Positions 1 to 9,405 of a DNA stretch of 64,000 nucleotides are shown here, piece by piece. This stretch comes from Rhynchopus euleeides. Taxonomy: Eukaryota > Euglenozoa > Diplonemea > Diplonemida > Diplonemidae. The notes below the pieces were generated by a model. The model was not told the origin of the DNA. It did not search any database and saw only the letters and a list, made by a program, of their open reading frames with translations. Every line of letters starts with the position of its first letter. The first letter of the stretch is position 1. The stretch spans positions 496,001 to 560,000 of the forward strand of contig OY723250.1 of NCBI GenBank assembly GCA_963210315.1, in the 5' to 3' direction. A program made the position numbers and the translations under genes.

Positions 1-477
1 CACTACCACCCCCCCTTTTTTTGCGTGATATGCACTCCACTTTGCACATGTACTTTGAATTTTGAACAAAAAAGATAGGGATTGCTGTATTTGTTGTGCC
101 AAAATCTCGGCAGAAGCAAAAGAATCAAATAATATCGCGTTGAGGTTGTAAATACCGAGTGTTTCAACGAGCAACAGTCGCGGCGTGTCCGAGAGATGGA
201 CACACGCAGACTTTGTTGTCGCTGAACATTAGTACGTACGGTGTTCGTTTTTTTGGCCAGCTTGGCCTCGCGGAACAACAAGACAAAGACGAGTGCCACA
301 CACATTGCCGCAATCCCTATCCTGCCTCATCACCAACAGCACACCACTAAAACAACGGGCCCCACACAAATCATCGCTTCATAATAATGTAGAACGCTTT
401 GTTTGAAGCGCGGCCTTTTTTTTTGTTACCGCAGAGCCACAAACAGGAGTGGCGTTGTCGAATAAAGGAATGCCAAG
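1..477. other. left-edge region without a confident gene
   Basis: No complete gene is visible. On the minus strand at about 360-140 there is a coding-like stretch beginning after the pyrimidine-rich acceptor TTGTTTTAG. One frame has an ATG at 305-303 followed by a hydrophobic run (CVALVFVLLF) and a basic segment, like a membrane anchor with a short tail. Another frame after the same acceptor also stays open for about 40 codons. I cannot decide between them. It may be a 3' exon of a gene whose upstream part is the broken stretch at 500-970. Confidence 0.2.
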
Positions 478-499
478 TCACGCCCTCCCCTCCCACACA

Positions 500-970
500 G
501 GGGTGCCCGTGTGTGGTAGGAAAGCAACTGGGCAGAGTGATCTGAAATCAGACCACCACCCCACTTTAGTCTGCCCCAGCACTACTCTCTCTCGAAGAAA
601 GCAGCTCTTGTGGCGCGTCTGGGCATGACGTTCCAGAAACCACCCCATGGCCTTTTTGCCAGCGAGAATGAGCTTGCGTTCGGCGCAATCGAGCAGTGAT
701 CGGTTCTTCCGATCGTTTCGGTTGGTTTCTTCAATACCTACCACCCCCCGTGAAGATGTCACCCCCACAGGTGCAATAATCGGGAGGGAGGTGACATAAA
801 CACACACCTTTTTAGGGGGTGACATATACACGGGGGGTGGTAGGTATGTATTTTCTTTTTGTAGGTTTCCTTGCCGCTTGTGGCGAACAGCCTCAGCGCC
901 AGTATTCAGTTGAGGCATCCCCACCAGGCGAAGCCAAGGCAGACACAAAAACCACAGTTCACAAGGCATA
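500..970 (-). pseudogene. coding-like remnant interrupted by a 108-bp MITE
   Basis: On the minus strand, codons from about 734 down to 590 read as a well-composed, basic protein segment (ETNRNDRKNRSLLDCAER, then LILAGKKAMGWFLERHAQ) with no stop. The stretch is split at 735-846 by a 108-bp inverted-repeat element plus a duplicated TA. The insertion adds 110 bp, so the frames on the two sides differ. Without it the upstream and downstream frames would join, as judged by counting bases across the TA. No family is recognised and no start codon is clear. It could be an exon of a decayed host gene or a chance open stretch. Confidence 0.3.
737..844. mobile_element. 108-bp MITE with TA target duplication
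   Basis: The ends are inverted repeats of 30 bp with 28 matches, beginning CCTACCACCCCCCGTG on each strand and continuing ATGTCACCCCC. TA lies immediately outside both ends (735-736 and 845-846), as for Tc1/mariner-type insertions. There is no coding capacity, so it is a non-autonomous element. Confidence 0.75.
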
Positions 971-1001
971 AAGACACGGGAGTCACAAGGTCACGCACCT
1001 A

Positions 1002-1445
1002 CAGAAGTCCAACCAAGTTTGGTGGGTATTAAGGTTGGTGGGTAAAAAGGTTGGTGGGGTACAAAGTTTGGTGGATTTGGGGGTCCCGGAAAAATTTGGT
1101 GGGTTTCTACCCCACCAACCTTTATAACGGTTGGCCCGTGAGACTTGTCAATTTTTGGAGGGTGGCCCAGTCAGGGGGCGCGGACGCAGCACAGCCCAAT
1201 CCTGTCACACTGTTGCACACACCATGGTGTTCATTTTTCACCTATGCACATCCGCCCTCCTCTAGGTTGGTACCCCCACGCTCAGATCGACCCCACGCCA
1301 AGTCGCCTGCACCATTGCGAGTAATGTTGGTGGGGTACAAAGGTTGGTGGGGTAACTTGTTTGGTGGGGTATAAAATTTGGTGGATTTGGGGGTCCCAGA
1401 AAAATTTGGTGGGTTATTACCCCACCAACCTTAGTTGGACTTCTG
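1002..1445. mobile_element. 444-bp MITE with TA target duplication and internal direct repeats
   Basis: The terminal inverted repeat CAGAAGTCCAACYAA occupies 1002-1016 and 1431-1445 with one mismatch. TA flanks both ends (1000-1001 and 1446-1447). Inside, a block of about 70 bp rich in GGTTGGTGGGGTA and TTGGTGGATTTGGGGGTCCC occurs twice in direct orientation, near 1055-1124 and 1363-1432. The CAG start and the TA duplication fit the Tc1/mariner superfamily. No transposase is encoded. It sits 150 bp from the stop of the acyl-CoA synthetase, in its likely 3' flank. Confidence 0.75.
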
Positions 1446-1595
1446 TAATTGTATATTTTTTTGCTCGCAGCTTTAGCGCAGAAACACACCGAGGAAACTC
1501 TGATGCGATCACACGGGGGTGCACTGTTGTCCCACTGTCTCGATGGAGGCTGCTCCTGTAGGTCCCTCATGATGAGGTGTGTTGAGCGGGCTTCC

Positions 1596-3347
1596 TCACA
1601 GCTTGGCTGCGAGGCGCTTGTTGTAGTCATCACGAATCACCCGCTTCAAGATCTTCCCGGTGGCGCCGCGCACAAGAGGCTCGTTTGTGAAGAAGACGTG
1701 GCGTGCGTTGGGGATCTTGAAGTGTGCCAGAGCGCCCGACTCCTTCATGTCCCTCACCAGGTCAACAGGGTCGAGCTTCTGCCCCGGCTTCAGGAAGAGG
1801 AGGAGGCCGGGGGTCTCCCCGAGCCTGTTGTCCTTCACCCCGAAGCAGCACAGCTCGTGGATGGCAGTGTGCGCAGCGAAGAATGCAGCCTCCACCTCGC
1901 CACAGCTGATGTTCTCCCCACCCCTGATGATGATGTCCTTGGCGCGGTCACGGATGTACACAAACCCTTCGCTGTCGATCTCGCCGACGTCGCCAGTCTT
2001 GAACCAGCCGTAGCCGTGCCCGGGAATTTCGACGATGCTTTCGTTCGTTGCCTCGGCCTTGTTCCAGTAGTGGCTGTAGTTGAGGGGGCTCTTGACAAGG
2101 AGCTCACCGCGTGCCCCCTGGGGGAGCACGGCCCCCGTCTCAACATCGACCACGAGGAACTCGACAGTTGGCATGGGCGGCCCTGTGGAGGCAGGCTTCG
2201 CAACGAAGTTGGCGCCAGTGTTCCATGCAACGGCGCCGTTTGTCTCAGTGAGGCCGTAGCCCTGGGCAGGTTCGGCAGAGGCGAACTTCTTCGCCGTCTT
2301 CGCAACCTGCGACTGGGGTGTCGGAGCACCACCTGAACCAACGCTGCGGAGGGACGACGTGTCTGTGGTGGCGAAGTCGGGGTGCTCCATCATGTCCTGC
2401 GCCATGGTCGGCACGCCTGTCCACTTCGTCGGCTTCTCCTTCGCGATGAGGCGCAGGGCCACACCCGCATCCCACTTCGACATGACCACCACCTTCAGCC
2501 CGTCGACGATGGACGCGAAGAAGATGTGGTGGCACGCAGTCACGTGGAAGAGCGGGATGGGGCAGATGATGGCTGTGTCCATCGGGGCACCCAGCATGGT
2601 CTTGATCCTGTTGATCAGCATCGTGGTGCGCAGCATCGTTGTCACACCCCTGTTGGTGCTGGCAACACCCTTCGGGTGGCCTGTCGTCCCTGAGGTGTAC
2701 ATGATGAGCGCAAGGTCGTCCTCCGTCACTGGCGAACGGGGGCACTCACGGTTCTTGTACTCAGCAATCACCTTGTCGTAGTTGTCTGCCTGGTGCTCCT
2801 CGGTCCTGACGGTGATGCAACGCACTCCGAGGAAGGGAAGGAAACCCTTGCAGCTCTCGTACCTCTTCTTGTCACACACAACCAGCTTGCACCCGGCATC
2901 GGAGATCCCGTACTCCAGCTCTGCGCCCTTCCACCAGCTGTTCAGCGGCACACACACAGCCCCAATCGCAGTGATGGCGGTCATCGACTCCATCCACTCG
3001 GGGCAGTTCTGCATGGTCACCCCAACGCGGTCACCAGTCTTGATGCCGTACTTCTCCTTCAGGGCGCACCCAAGGGCCGAGGCACGCTTCCAGAACTGCT
3101 CGAAGGTGTACCTCTCAGACTCAAACACGATAAACTCCTTCTTTGCGTTCTCCGCAAACTTCAGGTCGTACACATCCCTCAGGGTCTTGGGCCCCTTGGT
3201 GTACCCCACCCCTGTCACGGGACGCTCTGCCGCAGGCATCCCCGCGCGCCACGTCACCTTTCCCAGCTCGAAGTCCCCACCTGGGCCGCACAGCTTCTGC
3301 TGCGCTGCCAGCATCGCCGCTGCGATCTGTTCCTGAGTCGGAGCCAT
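1596..3347 (-). CDS. AMP-forming acyl-CoA synthetase with a C-terminal PTS1-like AKL
   Basis: The 583-residue protein is a member of the ANL (acyl/aryl-CoA synthetase, NRPS adenylation, luciferase) superfamily. It would activate a carboxylic acid with ATP and transfer it to CoA. The P-loop YTSGTTGHPKG lies at residues 217-227. The adenine-binding motif YGLTET, the hinge and core motifs WFKTGDVGEIDSEGFVYIRD and KDIIIRGGENIS, and the C-terminal lysine motif GKILKR all follow in order and look intact. The last three residues, AKL, match the peroxisomal targeting signal 1 pattern, suggesting a peroxisome or glycosome matrix location. The chosen ATG precedes MAPTQEQ. An upstream frame is open but reads through a pyrimidine/CA-rich leader with a CAG about 17 bases before the ATG, a plausible splice acceptor. 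The acid substrate (medium/long-chain fatty acid or aromatic) cannot be told from sequence alone. Confidence 0.93.
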   Translation of the reverse strand: MAPTQEQIAAAMLAAQQKLCGPGGDFELGKVTWRAGMPAAERPVTGVGYTKGPKTLRDVYDLKFAENAKKEFIVFESERYTFEQFWKRASALGCALKEKYGIKTGDRVGVTMQNCPEWMESMTAITAIGAVCVPLNSWWKGAELEYGISDAGCKLVVCDKKRYESCKGFLPFLGVRCITVRTEEHQADNYDKVIAEYKNRECPRSPVTEDDLALIMYTSGTTGHPKGVASTNRGVTTMLRTTMLINRIKTMLGAPMDTAIICPIPLFHVTACHHIFFASIVDGLKVVVMSKWDAGVALRLIAKEKPTKWTGVPTMAQDMMEHPDFATTDTSSLRSVGSGGAPTPQSQVAKTAKKFASAEPAQGYGLTETNGAVAWNTGANFVAKPASTGPPMPTVEFLVVDVETGAVLPQGARGELLVKSPLNYSHYWNKAEATNESIVEIPGHGYGWFKTGDVGEIDSEGFVYIRDRAKDIIIRGGENISCGEVEAAFFAAHTAIHELCCFGVKDNRLGETPGLLLFLKPGQKLDPVDLVRDMKESGALAHFKIPNARHVFFTNEPLVRGATGKILKRVIRDDYNKRLAAKL

Positions 3348-4162
3348 TTTGTCGGACAGTGAAGCCTGCAAGTGTGCTGTGTGCTGTGTGTTGGGCGGCA
3401 TCATGCGCCACAGAACTGAGCGACAGCCAAAACCCAAGGCTGAAAAGGGTGCATCCAGAAGTGAAAAGGGTCAGTGGAGGCGGGGAGGGGGCGGAAGCAA
3501 AACGGAGCGGAGAAGGGGGGGGAATGGGGTGCGGGGATGGGACCTCGTTCGGCTTTCTGCGACACGTCACTCCGGGGGGGCATTTTCTCTGCTGCCCAGC
3601 TTCGCTGTGCGGCCCACCGAGCTGGACTAAAGAGCCTTTGCGCCAAGGAGCCATTCACAGGCGGCGCCAGGGGCGGGGGTGGGGGTGTGGGGACGGGCGA
3701 CCGGGCGCGGTGGAGGTGCCAGCTCATCGACCCTCGCCCCTCCCCTGCCCTCCCCACCCCCTCACCCCTCCCCTCTGCACTCGGTGCATCAGGTGCGACC
3801 ACCCCCCCCCCCCCCCACGAAGGTGCCGGAAGGAATGGGTCGCTATCCTGTGCATCGGAGCGAAAGGGAAGGGGGAACACACACGCCCCTCCTCCCCCCT
3901 CCCCCTCGCTGTGCCATCTGAAAGAATACCCCGCCAGCAGTGGTGGGGCGTGTAAAGCCTTTCAGTTCGAAGGTGCCTGCCTGCGCCTGGAAATACACAG
4001 AACATCGGCAGAGCACATGATGTAAGATTGTGGTGGGGGTCTTCGCCACGGTGCTGAAACGGTGCAATTTTGATACACTTCCTCCTCTTTGTCGATCTTC
4101 TCTTCATCCGAGGAGAAAGGCCGCCAAAACTTTTCCGGAAACCTGCTTATGGAGAAGACGCC

Positions 4163-4271
4163 CCGGTGGGGGCCCTCGCTACCAGGTGTGACTGAGTGAG
4201 CCACGGCCCGCTTCCCCTCACTGGCTGACGATCTGTGACGATCTGTAACTGGTAGCGATGACCCCCCGGTG
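4163..4271. repeat. imperfect inverted repeat, MITE-like
   Basis: GGGGGCCCTCGCTACCAG near 4167-4184 is echoed in inverted orientation by CTGGTAGCGATGACCCCCC near 4249-4267. The interior contains GTGACTGAGTGAGCC and repeated GACGATCTGT. It resembles the unit at 4628-4779, so the two probably belong to one family. No clear target duplication is visible. Confidence 0.4.
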
Positions 4272-4627
4272 TGTGATATTTTAAAATGTGTGGATCACAC
4301 CCCCTCCTCTCGTGATCACATTATAAAGAACAAACAAAAGATACAGCACACCACCACTGGAGCGGCATCTGTGCTGAATGGCCACCGCATATATCAGAAG
4401 GGCCTGCACCCCCTCCCCCCCATCCGGGACAGGACAGAATGTCTGCAATCAACAGAGCTTCTGCGTGGTGTCACCCCAGGGAGACCGCCCAAAAGAAAGG
4501 CGACCAGCCTGCAGAGGAAGAGGGGGTGGGGTGGGGGGTGGGAGGAAGGCTCAGTAGATAGAGAGCAGGCTTCTCTCTCTTTGCCCCTCGGTGCATGAAG
4601 AGCTCCGGGGGTGGGTGTTGCCTCTTG

Positions 4628-4779
4628 TTGGCGACACCGGGGGCCCTCGGGACCAGATGTGACTGAGTATCACATCCTCAATCAGCTGGCGACTGAGCGA
4701 GAAACAGTGAGCAACAGACCCACTTCCTCTCACTGACTGACGAGCTGTGACTGGTAGCGAGGGCCCCTGGTGTCGCCAA
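4628..4779. mobile_element. 152-bp inverted-repeat element (MITE-like)
   Basis: TTGGCGACACCGGGGGCCCT at 4628-4647 faces its near-perfect inverse (AGGGCCCCTGGTGTCGCCAA) ending at 4779. The interior contains TATCACATCCTCAATCAGCT, which is also found in the two 166-bp direct repeats near 58 kb, linking this unit to a dispersed family. The target duplication is unclear. Confidence 0.5.
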
Positions 4780-6263
4780 TCCCAAGTACTGTGAGAGCGA
4801 TTTTTTTGTGTCGTGCGCACGAGCGGCGAATGTGCTGGCTCGCCCCCGTGGAGGGGGGCACGCGTTGATGTGAATAGATAGCATTATTTTGTTGTACTCT
4901 CTCAAAACAACACACTGTACGCTCCCCACTGACTCTTCCGCTGTGGCAAGCAAGCTTGCTTGCCGGGGGGGGGAAAGGTCAGCTAGAAGGAGGGAGGGGG
5001 AAGGGGGGATGGGGGCAGATCAGTTAGATTCGTTGCCGCGTCTTGGCTGGCATCTCAAGCAGCCAAGACGCAGGATCATCCAAAGGGGGTGCTTGGAGAA
5101 GGGCAGGTGGAGCAGGCGGGTGTGTGTGGGTGTGCCGGATAAGGCACATACAGCCATACGAAGAGGGAGGGGTGGGACTAACAAAATCAAGAACAGCAAA
5201 TATCTCGCACAGATGATGACGATACATCGAGAAGGTGGTAAGTTGCGGTATGGGGGGTGAGATGGAGCTTGCCCCCGCTGGCCATGGTTGCAGGGTAAAG
5301 TTGTGCCTTATGGTTGACAGTTGACAGAATTGGGGACATCATTAAGCACGCCCTCTGCGGACGTTTCAGGGGGGTTTGACTACCGAGAGCGAATGCAAAA
5401 GGCAAGTCTCACGGACGTTTCAGGGGGGAGTGGGGGGGTGGGGGGGGTGGGGGAGGGGTCCACATTTCCGTATCTTTCAGCGACCCGCACAATAGAATGG
5501 CGAGGACACAACAAAGAGCATCACGAACCGGGTGAGGGGGGGGCAGGGGAGGGCTGGGCCTCCACCAACCCCCACCCTCCCCCACACACACACAAAAGGA
5601 TGCTAAAAACGGGAATACGTTGAGCTGCACCGGCGGGTCGCACAGGGCTGGCCAGGCGGAGTTACCCGCATGAAAACCCCCGTGTCTCCACGGAGAGGCG
5701 TTGGGGAGAAAGGGGGGGGGCTAATATATAGAGCGTTGCTGCATTTTCAAAAAAAAAGGTAAGGTTGTTGTTCTGTGCGCCAAACCCAGGCAAAAAAAGC
5801 GGGACGGGGGCCAAAGGCTAATTGATGTGTCACCAGACCCCCTACTCTCGCCACCCCCCTGCCGTACACTGGTGGGAGAGAGACGCGGGGGGAAGGGACG
5901 CCACACCACAGCATTCTCACCACCGTGATTTGGCATTTGCTTGCGTGCCACTAGCGTGGCACTCCCAGTGAAGCAGGCTTCTGACCAGGGAACAAACAGG
6001 GCGAGGGTGGGTTATGAGGGGAACACGGATTGCGAGAGAGGGAGAGAGGGGGGGGGGGGGGACGGAAGGCTCCCTCTTTCTCTCACACACCCACTCTCTT
6101 GCGGTGTCGTGCCGTGTGGTACTATCTAGAACTCGCAGAAAACAAAGAAGGGGTGGTGGAGTGGGTTGAACAGAATGGAAAATGGGGGTGGTGGGGGGGC
6201 GTATTAGAGAAGGAGGAAAGTCGAGAGAAAGGCAAGGCCACAGAGCTGGCCCTCCCTTCACTC

Positions 6264-6498
6264 CACGGTGGGATCTTGTAAATTTTACATGTAAAAATAC
6301 CGATTTTTACATGTATTATACATGTATAATACTTGCATGTCAACTATTATACATGTATAATACATGTATATGCCTGAAATATACATGTAAAATACATGTA
6401 TATCAAGTAAAAATACAAGTATAATACTTGCATGTCAACTGTATAATACATGTAAAAATCGGTATTTTTACATGTAAAATTTACAAGATCCCACCGTG
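6264..6498. repeat. 235-bp AT-rich near-perfect palindrome
   Basis: CACGGTGGGATCTTGTAAAT at 6264-6283 is repeated in inverted order ending at 6498. The arms continue through ACATGTAAAAATACCGATTT and many ACATGTAT units. The AT content is far above that of the surroundings. It ends 28 bp before the OTU-bearing mirror element. It would fold into a long hairpin, and it could be a MITE or a nested remnant. No TA duplication is seen. Confidence 0.7.
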
Positions 6499-6812
6499 TC
6501 GTTATGCAGGGGGGGGGGGGGGGGTAGGGGGTCCGACTCCTGTTTAAAAAATGTCCGAAAAAATACTTTTTGACATATTCGGGCATCTACCCCGCACCTC
6601 GGGATGGAAAACACCCCAAAAATGTGTTCCCACACACATGTGGCCCCAAAACTGACCGAAAACACACCCCAGCGTCCGAAAAATGCGGAAAAAATGGTGA
6701 AAAAGTGGGTTTTGGCCATTGTGGCCAAAATGGCCATTTTTGGGGAAAACCCCCAAAATAACCCAAAAAATCGCCATCTTACACCCACCTATAGCACCAT
6801 TCGGGCCCAAAA

Positions 6813-6891
6813 AGTGCTCATGGACCCGGATGAGGAGCCGCCGCTGGCCGGGAGCTCGGCGCAGCCGTCAGCAGCGGCCCCACCACCGACG
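6813..6891 (+). repeat. 79-bp direct repeat, copy 1
   Basis: This 79-bp block is identical to 7341-7419 (offset 528 bp). It contains the start ATG and encodes MDPDEEPPLAGSSAQPS and the following PPPT. The duplication brackets a segment whose protein looks like the C-terminal part of a retroelement reverse transcriptase. Confidence 0.85.
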
Positions 6892-9174
6892 GGTTATCCG
6901 CGGGTTATCGACGTGACCATCCGCAACCCCTTGGCGGCGTCGGTGGTCCAGTCGGCTGCACGCTTCACGGGGGCAGCCGCGGCGGCAGGTGAGGCGGTGA
7001 AGAATCGCCGATACCGGGATGCGTGCAGGAAGGTGGGGCAAGTGTTCTCGGCTTTCGCGATGGAGTCGTATGGAGGCCTCGGCCCGTCTGCGCACCTCAT
7101 CTTCGGCAAGCTGGGGCGCCTAGCAGCGGAGCGGACCGGCCGCAGCAGAGTCCAGACCACACAGTCCCAGGCTGCCCGGGTGGGGAGCGCTTACAGCAAC
7201 ATCCTGGGACAAACGCTTCTGGCGTGCGGGACGGTGTCGCGCTCATCGGTGGATCGCCCTCGGCTCATGACGGAGGCAGCGGCCCCCCTCGACCCGGACC
7301 ATTTCATGCGGTTCCCGGTGGACTCTCGGGGTGAGGGGGAAGTGCTCATGGACCCGGATGAGGAGCCGCCGCTGGCCGGGAGCTCGGCGCAGCCGTCAGC
7401 AGCGGCCCCACCACCGACGCCCTCCGAAATTGTGGACGCGTGGCGTGACCGGCGTGGTGGGGGGCGGATAGCTTTCGCGGACCTCACTGCGGGCCTAGCG
7501 AAGTCCCTCACGGCGGAGGAGCAAGTGGGGGCCCTCGGGGGGACCTTAGTCGAGGGACAGCCGGGCTTATGGGTGGACGCGCTTGCAAGTGCGGCGGGCG
7601 AGGAGGAGCTAGTGGTGGAAGCGCATGAGGTGGTGCGTCATGCAGTGGTGATGGTGAGGCGGACGCCTCAGCTGCGCCGTATCCTTCCAGACCCGGCCGC
7701 GTGGGCGGGGCGAATGCTGACCTCGGGGGCGGTGGAGGAGGGTGTCGATCTGATGGCTCTCAAGGGGGCTGCCATTGCCATCGGGGTTCACATCGTCTCC
7801 TTGCAGGACAACGCAGCACCAATGGTGGCCTCCCCGATGCAAGCAGACGTGGTACTGTTCCTCTGCCGGGTGGGCCCGAGTTACCGGGTGGCGACGATGC
7901 CTCCGACAGTCGAGGAACAGATCCTCTACACCGAGGATGAGGGGATCGAGCTGCCGGAGGGCCGGAGGCTGCGGCCCCGACTTGACGTCTCGGGGGAGAC
8001 GGCGTGCTGCCAGTTCTGCGCCGGGCTGTTCTCGGAGGCGGAGCAGCACGGGGCGTGCGATGGGTGCTCCAGGCTGGCTTGCCCCGACTGCGTACTGGTG
8101 GAGGGCGAGCCGATGTGTGTCTGCGCCCCGCCCCAGGGCGTGGAGGCCCCATTTTCTACGCCCCCTCAGCCGGAGCGGCACGACACCCCCCCGCCGGTCT
8201 CGGCCAGCACGCGGCTGACGAAGGCGTTGTTGGGGGGCGGTGCCCCACGAGGGACAGCAGGACTGGCGCGGCTGCAGGCGTCGCTTGGGATGCGGGAGCT
8301 GCCGGGTTTCTCCTACACCGTCGGGGACTGTTTCTACGATGCAGTAGCTCGGGTGGTGGGTGGTGCGGCAGCAGCGCTTCGCCAACTCGCCGTCCAGAGT
8401 GTGGGCCAGGACCCGGGCCTACGCGAGCGCGCAGAGCCGGACTATGCCACCTGGGCGGCAGCCATGTCAGTGATGTCGAGTGCGAACAGTGACACGTGGG
8501 CGGACTCCGTGGCAGTACATGGGCTCGCCCTGGGGATGCGCAGGGCCATCGTGGTGCTGTCGGAGCATGCGCCGCCTACAGTGCACCGCCCTCGGACCAA
8601 ACCTTTCGCAGGGGTGATTGGCGTGAGACACTGCGGCGGTCACTACAGCCCCCTGGACGTCCCCCAGCCGCTGGCGGAGGCCGTCATGGCCCTCGCCCCA
8701 TCATCTATACTGGAGTCGGCGGCTTGCCCGGGGGCCGAGCAGGGCCTCCCCATGTGCAAGGAGCAGCCCCAGGAGTCGCAACGACGGGTGTACTGCGGGA
8801 GGTGTGACGAGTGGGTGGATCTGTCTGTGGAGCACTGGCGGTGCTACGGGTGTGACTGCCGTGCCTGCGCCGGATGCGTCGTGGCAGGTGAGACATGCGC
8901 CGCAACTCCGGGCCCAAGTGGCGAGCGAGCAGGACAACCGCCGGACCCGGGTGGTCCCCCCCGACGAGGTGAGGCGCCCCCGCCCACGCATGCTGCGGCA
9001 CCGGCCCCCGGCTGCTCCGGCCCGACCGCCACCGAGGACGGCTCTCACTCCGCGAAAGCCCCAGCCTCTTCGGTGTCGTCGAAGTCGAAGCGGAAGAGGG
9101 AGGACGGCGCCTCGCCGCAGCGTGGGGAGGACCCGGGAGCTGCAGAGGGTGAGCTCTCCACGGTAGCGGCCTGA
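6820..9174 (+). CDS. OTU-family cysteine protease-like protein with two Cys-rich zinc fingers (mobile-element gene, premature stop)
   Basis: The protein has 784 residues from the ATG at 6820. A second identical N-terminus begins at 7348. Residues before the second start (about 6892-7340) look like a reverse-transcriptase C-terminal fragment (FSAFAMESYGGLG). A degenerate OTU-like region follows, lacking the Cys. Then come a Cys-rich finger (CCQFC, CDGC, CPDC, CVC) and a complete OTU domain with catalytic Cys in GDCFYDAVAR and His in RHCGGHYSPL. After that is a second finger (YCGRCDEW, CYGCDC, CAGC) and a lysine-rich KSKRKRE segment. OTU enzymes cut ubiquitin chains, but activity here is inferred only. 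The frame is open upstream to 6604, but that DNA matches noncoding repeats of the same element. The TGA at 9172 stands where the right-arm copy has Trp, and similarity continues in frame to 9405. Confidence 0.7.
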   Translation: MDPDEEPPLAGSSAQPSAAAPPPTGYPRVIDVTIRNPLAASVVQSAARFTGAAAAAGEAVKNRRYRDACRKVGQVFSAFAMESYGGLGPSAHLIFGKLGRLAAERTGRSRVQTTQSQAARVGSAYSNILGQTLLACGTVSRSSVDRPRLMTEAAAPLDPDHFMRFPVDSRGEGEVLMDPDEEPPLAGSSAQPSAAAPPPTPSEIVDAWRDRRGGGRIAFADLTAGLAKSLTAEEQVGALGGTLVEGQPGLWVDALASAAGEEELVVEAHEVVRHAVVMVRRTPQLRRILPDPAAWAGRMLTSGAVEEGVDLMALKGAAIAIGVHIVSLQDNAAPMVASPMQADVVLFLCRVGPSYRVATMPPTVEEQILYTEDEGIELPEGRRLRPRLDVSGETACCQFCAGLFSEAEQHGACDGCSRLACPDCVLVEGEPMCVCAPPQGVEAPFSTPPQPERHDTPPPVSASTRLTKALLGGGAPRGTAGLARLQASLGMRELPGFSYTVGDCFYDAVARVVGGAAAALRQLAVQSVGQDPGLRERAEPDYATWAAAMSVMSSANSDTWADSVAVHGLALGMRRAIVVLSEHAPPTVHRPRTKPFAGVIGVRHCGGHYSPLDVPQPLAEAVMALAPSSILESAACPGAEQGLPMCKEQPQESQRRVYCGRCDEWVDLSVEHWRCYGCDCRACAGCVVAGETCAATPGPSGERAGQPPDPGGPPRRGEAPPPTHAAAPAPGCSGPTATEDGSHSAKAPASSVSSKSKRKREDGASPQRGEDPGAAEGELSTVAA
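7341..7419 (+). repeat. 79-bp direct repeat, copy 2
   Basis: This is the second identical copy of the block at 6813-6891. Its ATG at 7348-7350 could be the true start of the OTU gene if the sequence between the copies is a secondary insertion. Confidence 0.85.
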
Positions 9175-9405
9175 GAGAGGCGTTTTTGCCCGGAGCTCCA
9201 TCGCCCCGTGACGGAGCAGGTGGCGGCCCTCAAGGCCCTCCAGCAGTGGTGGAAGGAGCTGCGTGCCGCCTCGCGAGGGGATCGGGTGGATAGAGCTGAG
9301 TCGAAGGCGTATAACGCCCTGTGCAGCCGCTTGCGAGCGCGGGGCAAACGCCCGGCGGGCGGACCCGGCGGGGGGTCCCAGGGGAGCGACGCGTCTGCGC
9401 GGTAG
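9175..9405 (+). pseudogene. in-frame C-terminal continuation of the OTU gene beyond a TGA
   Basis: The same reading frame continues after the TGA at 9172-9174 with FCPELHRP, ALKALQQWWKEL and LCSRLRARGKRP. These align with FCPDVHRP, ALRAIQAWWAEL and VCCRLRARASRP in the right-arm gene. It ends at TAG 9403-9405. The TGA aligns with a Trp codon, so a single base change may have shortened the protein. Readthrough is the alternative. Confidence 0.65.

Larger units (their letters stand above)
3348..6263. other. gene-free spacer with G/C runs and two small inverted repeats
   Basis: No convincing coding region is seen. The spacer holds homopolymer runs (C13 near 3805, several G runs) and a duplicated GGACGTTTCAGGGGGG (5356 and 5414). 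Two related inverted-repeat units are listed separately. Open frames here are short and come from low-complexity DNA. Confidence 0.6.

Noticed and set aside
1449..2336. Long plus-strand open frame opposite the acyl-CoA synthetase
   Set aside because: It is the antisense shadow of a conserved gene, caused by high GC content. The protein has no recognisable motif.
3401..4025. Several overlapping open frames upstream of the acyl-CoA synthetase
   Set aside because: They arise from G/C homopolymers and overlap in several frames with no motif.
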